Shown piece after piece: positions 59,391 to 64,000 of a DNA stretch of 64,000 bases. Origin of the DNA: Planctomycetia bacterium (GTDB lineage: Bacteria > Planctomycetota > Planctomycetia > Gemmatales > Gemmataceae); assembly GCA_005808665.1 (NCBI GenBank), contig SYLG01000013.1, positions 1 to 64,000 of the forward strand. The letters run 5' to 3'. Position 1 is the first letter of the stretch; each line of letters begins with the position of its first letter. The notes under the pieces are model-generated. The model was not told where the DNA came from and ran no database searches. It saw nothing but the letters and a program-made list of their open reading frames with translations. Position numbers and translations under genes: made by a program.

Positions 59391-62084
59391 CTACTTAATC
59401 TGTTGCCACCAGGATTTTGGAAACAGATTTAATGGTTTTGGGTTGGTATTATTTTCCCATTCCGAGTAGGGATCATTTTCCTGGAACCCGGCTTCCAAAA
59501 GGCGGGTCATGGTGAGCCATCGATCCATGGCGGTGATTTGCTGGTCTTTCGACCGCTGGGGCTGGTGAACAAAATGCGGAAAAATATCAGGAGGGATGTG
59601 GTTGGTTTCATCCGTAACAACCAGGCCCTGGTCCCGGATTTGGGCAATACGCACCCGGAATTGGGTGTAGTTGTTTGGGAGGATATGGGCAATTCCAACC
59701 GGGCTTTCCCATGCTTCCTCGTGAAGGGAATGGAGGACCAAATCAACATCAAAACTTTTGGCCTTTTGCACAGCCTGAATCCAAAGGTTTATCGCAATGA
59801 ATGCCTTGACCATGGAATCAGAAACCAATATTTTTTCTCCCATTTGTTTACGAATGAGGGTCAGGAATTCGGCATTGGCACGAGTACGAAGGTTCATGAA
59901 ATAATTGGCAACAGCATAATCCCCCTTGAGGAGACCTTGATGTTCCTTCTGGATTGCATCCAGTTTAACCTCATCCAAAACCAGATGAATCATGGGAAGT
60001 TTTTCACTGGTAAACCCTTTTTTACGCATTTCGCCAACCAATGCGGCAATTGCCCCGGGATGGGCAATAGTGGATACAATGAAATCGGGATTTGCCGCGG
60101 TTAGGGCATCTGCGATTTTTTCAACATGGCTAAAAGGGGGAAGCAAAGGCAAAAAATCATACCCAACCAAGGTGTGCGTATTGGCATAGTTTTTTTCCAT
60201 AATCATTTTTGTGTATTGAACAATCGATCGTGAACCTACATCATCCGTTCCCACCATGAAAATTTTGCGCTCCAAACCATTTTTTGATCCAAATTTAAGG
60301 CTTAATTCCAAGGCTGGTTCGAGCAATTGATTGGGAATTGGGCCCATGTGAATGACCCCGGGAAAATTGTCCATTCCCTCGCCGATACTGGGATAAAAAA
60401 GGAGTCCATGGTAATTAAGCAGAATCTCTGCCGATCGCCTCCGAAAGGGTGGGGTGGAGCAGCCAAAAATGGCCGCAACTTTTTCTGTATCCAGCAGATG
60501 AGCCGTTTCCTTTGCATTCTCCGATGGGGAGGATTTCGCATCCCGTTCCACAAGGGTAAGTTGATTTCCAAGCAGGGTGTTATCGGGAACCAGAATCTCC
60601 AGGGCAGCCCTGCATATGTTCAGAAGTGGTTCGTCCATGGCTGCCATATTCCCGGTTTTGGAGAATAACAAACCAATTTTTACTTCGGGGAGGGCCTCAA
60701 TGGTGGGGGGATTAGCCCATTTGATAATTAGGGTGATAATGGGATAGGTCGCCGCAAGGATCATGATCAAAATGCTTGCGCCAAGGGCCAAAAATCGCTT
60801 GGGGGGACGCCTGTTTTCCTCGAATTCCTTAACCCCTGAAGGTTGGGAAATACCCACTTTGGATTCAGAAAATTTATGGCCATTACTTTCACGATCGCCG
60901 AGGATCTGATCAATCCTCGAAATCACACTTTTTGCGTTGGGAAGCCTTTTGTCAGGGTCTTTTGCCAAAAGATCCTCGAGCAATTTCAGGATGTTCCGAG
61001 GAAGCGTTTTACCAGCAACCTCTAAATCCGGAGCTTCTGCCTCAACAGTGGCCCTGAGCACGGCCATAGTATTTTCACCCTCAAAGGGTGTTTTTCCACA
61101 AAGACACTTGAATAATAGGCAACCCAAACCGTAAAGATCGGTTCGTTGGTCACAAGGCAACCCATAAATTTGTTCGGGTGCCATATAACTTGGCGTCCCC
61201 ACCACCATTCCGTGGTGGGTAAGGGAGGAATCCTGATTGACAGGCTTGGCTAGTCCAAAGTCGAGGATTTTTACCCGGCGAAATTCCCCGGTATTCGGGT
61301 TAATTTCTATCCAAATGTTGGCTGGTTTTATGTCCCGGTGGATCAGGTTACTTTGGTGGGCATCATTTAATCCCTCCGCAACTTGCCTGATGTAACCCAA
61401 CGCTTCCCGGCTTGGAAGGAAGGTACTACGGCCAAGTTTTGCCTCCAGGGTTTCACCATGAAGGAATTCCATCGACAAAAAAGGAACCGTTTGTGCATCA
61501 GGGCCTGTCCATTCCCCGACCCGGAAAACCGTAACGATATGTTCGCTTTGCAAATTGCCAGCAAGCCTGGCTTCTTGCAAAAACCGTTGTTTGTAACTTT
61601 CGTCAACTAATTCGGTCCTCAAAATCTTAAGAGCAATGCGCCTTTTTAAATCTTTGTCCTCCGCTTCGAAAACAACACCCATACCGCCAGTGCCAATGAC
61701 CCGAAAAAGCCGATAATTGGAAATCCACCCCATCTCCCCTTCGGCTTCTGGTGGATCCATAAAAGGATAGGGATTGTCAGGGTCGACAATTTTTGCTGCC
61801 GGTGCCGCCATGTCAGCCGATTCTTTTACGGAATTATCTTTGGATGGTTCCTCCCCATCCTGATTTTTTCCTGCCAAAGCCGATTGGGATTCCTGGTTGG
61901 GAATGGGGTCCTTGTTTTCCTCTTTGACCTGCTTGATCAGCAATTCCCGCAGGATTCGTTGGCAGGCCTTGCACCCGCCAAGGTGTTTTTGCATTTCCTC
62001 ACGGAAAGATGGGTCAAGGGTGGGATCCAGCTTTATCCGGGAAAGGTTTTCGGGAAGCGGACAGCCAGATTTTTCCGCCATCAT
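59391..62084 (-). CDS. Membrane Ser/Thr protein kinase with zf-HC2-like N-terminus and C-terminal UrtA-like (Peripla_BP_6) sensor domain
   Basis: EEMQKHLGGCKACQRIL (H-x3-C-x2-C); kinase VIGTGGMGVVFEAEDK, LIHRDIKPANIWIE, ILDFGLAK, SYMAPEQ; TM LGASILIMILAATYPIITLII; VKIGLLFSKTGNMA...VAAIFGCSTPPFRRRSAEILLNYHGLLFYPSIGEG. Confidence 0.9.
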   Translation of the reverse strand: MMAEKSGCPLPENLSRIKLDPTLDPSFREEMQKHLGGCKACQRILRELLIKQVKEENKDPIPNQESQSALAGKNQDGEEPSKDNSVKESADMAAPAAKIVDPDNPYPFMDPPEAEGEMGWISNYRLFRVIGTGGMGVVFEAEDKDLKRRIALKILRTELVDESYKQRFLQEARLAGNLQSEHIVTVFRVGEWTGPDAQTVPFLSMEFLHGETLEAKLGRSTFLPSREALGYIRQVAEGLNDAHQSNLIHRDIKPANIWIEINPNTGEFRRVKILDFGLAKPVNQDSSLTHHGMVVGTPSYMAPEQIYGLPCDQRTDLYGLGCLLFKCLCGKTPFEGENTMAVLRATVEAEAPDLEVAGKTLPRNILKLLEDLLAKDPDKRLPNAKSVISRIDQILGDRESNGHKFSESKVGISQPSGVKEFEENRRPPKRFLALGASILIMILAATYPIITLIIKWANPPTIEALPEVKIGLLFSKTGNMAAMDEPLLNICRAALEILVPDNTLLGNQLTLVERDAKSSPSENAKETAHLLDTEKVAAIFGCSTPPFRRRSAEILLNYHGLLFYPSIGEGMDNFPGVIHMGPIPNQLLEPALELSLKFGSKNGLERKIFMVGTDDVGSRSIVQYTKMIMEKNYANTHTLVGYDFLPLLPPFSHVEKIADALTAANPDFIVSTIAHPGAIAALVGEMRKKGFTSEKLPMIHLVLDEVKLDAIQKEHQGLLKGDYAVANYFMNLRTRANAEFLTLIRKQMGEKILVSDSMVKAFIAINLWIQAVQKAKSFDVDLVLHSLHEEAWESPVGIAHILPNNYTQFRVRIAQIRDQGLVVTDETNHIPPDIFPHFVHQPQRSKDQQITAMDRWLTMTRLLEAGFQENDPYSEWENNTNPKPLNLFPKSWWQQIK

Positions 62085-62241
62085 TACGCCCTATGGATTA
62101 TGGTTATCTCTATGATAATGTGCTAGGATAAACCGAGGTAAACGGGAAGGGAGCTACAAAGTTCCCCAGGTTGGTTCCATTTGGTACTTTGGCGAGCTGC
62201 CCCGTTTTGCAAAGCCATGAAAATGAAAAGGATAACGGCGC

Positions 62242-62946
62242 ATGACTCGGATTATCAAGGGCGTTTTCGACTTCCAGAAGAATGTCCATGGGACCCGTGA
62301 ACAGCTTTTCAAAAATTTGGGCTCTGGACAAAAACCGCTAGCCCTTTTCATCACCTGTTCCGACTCGCGCATTAGTCCCGATATGCTCACCCAAACCCAA
62401 CCGGGTGAGTTGTTCATCATGCGAAATGCGGGTAATATTGTCAGCCCATATTCATGGGATCATGCATCAGGGGAGGCTGCCACTCTTGAATATGCGGTTA
62501 AACAACTTAAGGTTCGTGAAGTGATTATTTGTGGCCATGCAAAATGTGGGGCCATTCACGGGCTATTGAACATGGACAAACTGGATGCACTTCCCGAGGT
62601 AAAACGGTGGCTCCAATTTTCCGAGCCTGTTTTGGCTGCGCTGAAACGGGATACAGAAGGGATGTCACAAGAAGAAATTTTGGCCATTGGGATTGAACGA
62701 AATGTCCTTCAACAGCTTGAAAATGTAAAATCGTATCCCTTTGTCCGCGAAGCAGTTGATCGTGGGGAGTTAAGGCTTCATGCTTGGGTTTACCATTTTG
62801 AAACAGGAACCGTCCTTGCTCACGATCAAACGAAAAAACGGTTTGTTTCGTTAAGTGACGCCACCAAACCCAAATTCAACGCAACCAAAGAAGAGATTGA
62901 ATCCTATATCAAATCCCATCAAGGTGGCATGGATTTAACCATCTAG
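62242..62946 (+). CDS. can: Beta-carbonic anhydrase
   Basis: FITCSDSRISPDMLTQTQPGELFIMRNAGNIV, VIICGHAKCGAIHG. Confidence 0.95.
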   Translation: MTRIIKGVFDFQKNVHGTREQLFKNLGSGQKPLALFITCSDSRISPDMLTQTQPGELFIMRNAGNIVSPYSWDHASGEAATLEYAVKQLKVREVIICGHAKCGAIHGLLNMDKLDALPEVKRWLQFSEPVLAALKRDTEGMSQEEILAIGIERNVLQQLENVKSYPFVREAVDRGELRLHAWVYHFETGTVLAHDQTKKRFVSLSDATKPKFNATKEEIESYIKSHQGGMDLTI

Positions 62947-63058
62947 AAGGAATTTAATGGTTTCGGACTTGATTGCAAAGCCCGACCTCCCAATCTTAAT
63001 CTCTTTGAATGACATGGGGCCTTCCCCTGCTTGCTTATCACGAAGGAGTCAAAGTCGA

Positions 63059-64000
63059 ATGGTCAAAAATGCCGAGCCCGAAGTCCCCAGTCAAACATGG
63101 CAAATACCGGAAGCTTCTGATACTTATGGCGTTCATAACTGGGGAAAGGGTTACTTCGGCATCAACTCTTTGGGGCATGTTACTGTTATGCCTGCCAAGG
63201 ATCCTGCCTTGGCTATCGACCTCAAAGACCTGGTGGAGCAACTCCGGGCCAGGGGGATTCAACTTCCCATCCTGCTTCGCTTCACGGACATCCTGAGACA
63301 TCGGGTAGGGGACCTCCACGAAGCTTTTCGAAAAGCCATCGCCGAATCCGAATACGGTGGCAACTACCTTTGCGTTTACCCCATCAAGGTCAACCAACAA
63401 AGGCAGGTTGTCGAAGAAATCCTCGATTTCGGCCGTCCCTTCGGTTTCGGCCTTGAAGCAGGTTCCAAGCCGGAATTGCTAGCGGTCCTTTCGTTAACCA
63501 ATGACAACGAAACTCCCATTATTTGCAATGGCTTCAAGGATGATGAGTTTATCCGGATGACCATGATGGCCCGGAAATTGGGCAAGCAGATCATTCCCGT
63601 TGTGGAAAAATTTACCGAATTGGAACTCATTCTTCGTCATGCCAAGGAACAGGGGGTGCGCCCTGCCATTGGTGTCCGGGTCAAGTTGGCAGCCAAGGGG
63701 GCAGGCCGATGGCGATCTTCCGCAGGGTATCGGTCGAAATTCGGCCTTACCCTTTCGGAAGTATGTGAGGCCCTGGAACTCCTCAAGACCTATGGGATGG
63801 AGGATTGCCTCCAACTCGTTCATTTCCATTTGGGTAGTCAGATCACCAACATCCGGAGTATCAAAAACGCTCTCAACGAAGCGGCCAGGGTCTATTGCGA
63901 ACTGGCATTGTCCGGTGCGGGGCTCAAATTTCTCGATGTTGGGGGTGGCTTGGGAATTGACTACGATGGTTCCCAAACCGATTTTGAATCCAGTACCAAT
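63059..64000 (+). CDS. speA: Biosynthetic arginine decarboxylase, 5' part, truncated by the window end (not in supplied ORF track)
   Basis: Frame from ATG 63059 (AGGAGT upstream) reads MVKNAEPEVPSQTWQIPEASDTYGVHNWGKGYFGINSLGHVTV...GGNYLCVYPIKVNQQRQVVEEIL...HFHLGSQITN...LDVGGGLGIDYDGSQTDFESST. Confidence 0.94.
   Translation, partial: MVKNAEPEVPSQTWQIPEASDTYGVHNWGKGYFGINSLGHVTVMPAKDPALAIDLKDLVEQLRARGIQLPILLRFTDILRHRVGDLHEAFRKAIAESEYGGNYLCVYPIKVNQQRQVVEEILDFGRPFGFGLEAGSKPELLAVLSLTNDNETPIICNGFKDDEFIRMTMMARKLGKQIIPVVEKFTELELILRHAKEQGVRPAIGVRVKLAAKGAGRWRSSAGYRSKFGLTLSEVCEALELLKTYGMEDCLQLVHFHLGSQITNIRSIKNALNEAARVYCELALSGAGLKFLDVGGGLGIDYDGSQTDFESSTN

Overview
64-kb window of a chromosome that looks planctomycete-like (inferred from gene content: ECF sigma next to a DUF1559-like protein, ThuA, DUF1080, several xylose-isomerase-like TIM barrels, CxxCH proteins, a dispersed mraZ/rsmH locus). 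About 50 protein-coding genes are supportable, mostly housekeeping: metG, sppA, bamA, amtB-glnB, an ABC-F ATPase, rdgB, DAHP synthase, rsmH, mraZ, lhgO, gmhB-like, cca, recA, accC/accB, MoxR-DUF58-TgpA, Glu dehydrogenase, thrC, beta-carbonic anhydrase and a truncated speA at the right edge that is absent from the supplied ORF track. The left 1.2 kb is an IS graveyard (IS3-like and IS5-like fragments plus a 180-bp tandem duplication). No CRISPR, rRNA or tRNA was seen. Most interesting signals: (1) a predicted receptor Ser/Thr kinase with a zf-HC2-like N-terminus and a UrtA-like (urea/amide ABC-type) C-terminal sensor domain; (2) an amtB-glnB nitrogen locus with a near-consensus sigma-54 promoter, an AmtB with a ~120-aa coiled-coil-like insertion before the last TM helix, and a P-II protein lacking the uridylylated Tyr51; (3) four perfect TGGG repeats at exact 10-bp period upstream of mraZ (MraZ operator), with an intrinsic terminator between mraZ and rsmH and a LysM-like membrane protein ATGA-coupled to rsmH; (4) a transmembrane anti-sigma-like/DUF1559-like fusion with an internally duplicated N-terminal motif; (5) a 22-bp perfect hairpin after a ThuA gene; (6) a secreted-protein gene interrupted by one in-frame TGA. 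All calls are by eye, with no database search.
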